11,716 bases of DNA, taken from contig JALOQL010000019.1 of the NCBI GenBank assembly GCA_025453415.1, positions 1 through 11,716 of the forward strand, written 5' to 3'. Source of the DNA: Minisyncoccota bacterium (GTDB lineage Bacteria; Patescibacteriota; Minisyncoccia; Minisyncoccales; UBA5738). Position 1 is the stretch's first letter, and each line of letters opens with the position of its first letter. Under the pieces are notes generated by a model. That model had not been told where the DNA came from and made no database searches. It worked only from the letters and a program-made list of their open reading frames with translations. Of this stretch, positions 11,631 through 11,716 are shown piece by piece. Position numbers and translations under genes: made by a program.

Positions 11631-11716
11631 GGTAGCATTTGATAACTGCGAAAAACGCATTCAGTAGGAATTGGGCAAAGTGATAAACAAATTGAAGAAT
11701 GAATTTATTGTTCAGT

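Noticed and set aside
11699..11716. ATG with five further codons (MNLLFS) running off the right edge
   Set aside because: Too short to judge; a weak TGaTAAACA box lies 9 bp upstream but nothing else supports it.
1..11716. DPANN archaeal origin
   Set aside because: The -10 boxes are bacterial TATAAT types at 6-40 nt from starts, intrinsic terminators are of bacterial form, and glnA is GSI-beta; the Cys-rich modules alone are shared between lineages.

Overview
The window reads as a fragment of a Patescibacteria/CPR (probably Parcubacteria-type) chromosome. This is inferred, not proven. The evidence is: surface proteins whose N-terminus carries the AWTEPT...PIN motif familiar from Parcubacteria; a short peptidoglycan-binding-like module fused to a Beta_propel domain; almost no Shine-Dalgarno sequences; several -10 boxes lying only 6-9 nt from an ATG (leaderless or near-leaderless transcripts); and hairpin terminators close behind most genes. 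A DPANN archaeon was considered because some Cys-rich modules look similar, but the TATAAT-type -10 boxes and a GSI-beta glutamine synthetase favour a bacterium. No rRNA, tRNA, CRISPR array or intact transposase gene was seen.

Layout. 1-240: an open frame entering from the left edge and stopping inside a small hairpin terminator. 287-386: a 100-bp TGTCCCAC...GTGGGACA-bounded element (MITE-like) that abuts the promoter of the next gene. 434-1597 (+): membrane-anchored protein with two tandem PsbP-like modules. 1598-2006: no convincing gene; it holds two terminators and GC-rich palindromes. 2007-3371 (-): secreted protein with a cystine-knot-like motif and a C-terminal DUF1554 (lectin-like) domain. 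3448-3981 (-): AMMECR1. A near-symmetrical divergent promoter separates it from 4045-5472 (+), a type I membrane protein with Cys-rich and Ig-like repeats. 5537-6943 (-): glutamine synthetase glnA, convergent with the previous gene across a bidirectional terminator and preceded by a long structured leader. 7145-8119 (-): radical SAM/SPASM enzyme, one nucleotide behind 8121-9065 (-), a two-TM protein of unknown function; these two form a tight operon. 9213-11495 (+): large secreted Beta_propel protein with an N-terminal peptidoglycan-binding-like domain and a leaderless promoter. 11511-11630: terminator followed by further palindromes.

How it fits together. Four of the nine likely genes encode exported or surface-anchored proteins rich in cysteine and adhesion-type folds, suggesting an envelope or host-contact gene neighbourhood. 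The cytoplasmic genes are nitrogen assimilation (glnA), AMMECR1, and the radical SAM enzyme, which probably modifies a protein or peptide linked to its membrane partner. The best leads for something undescribed are the radical SAM/membrane-protein pair, the structured glnA leader, the symmetrical divergent promoter, and the knottin/DUF1554 surface protein.
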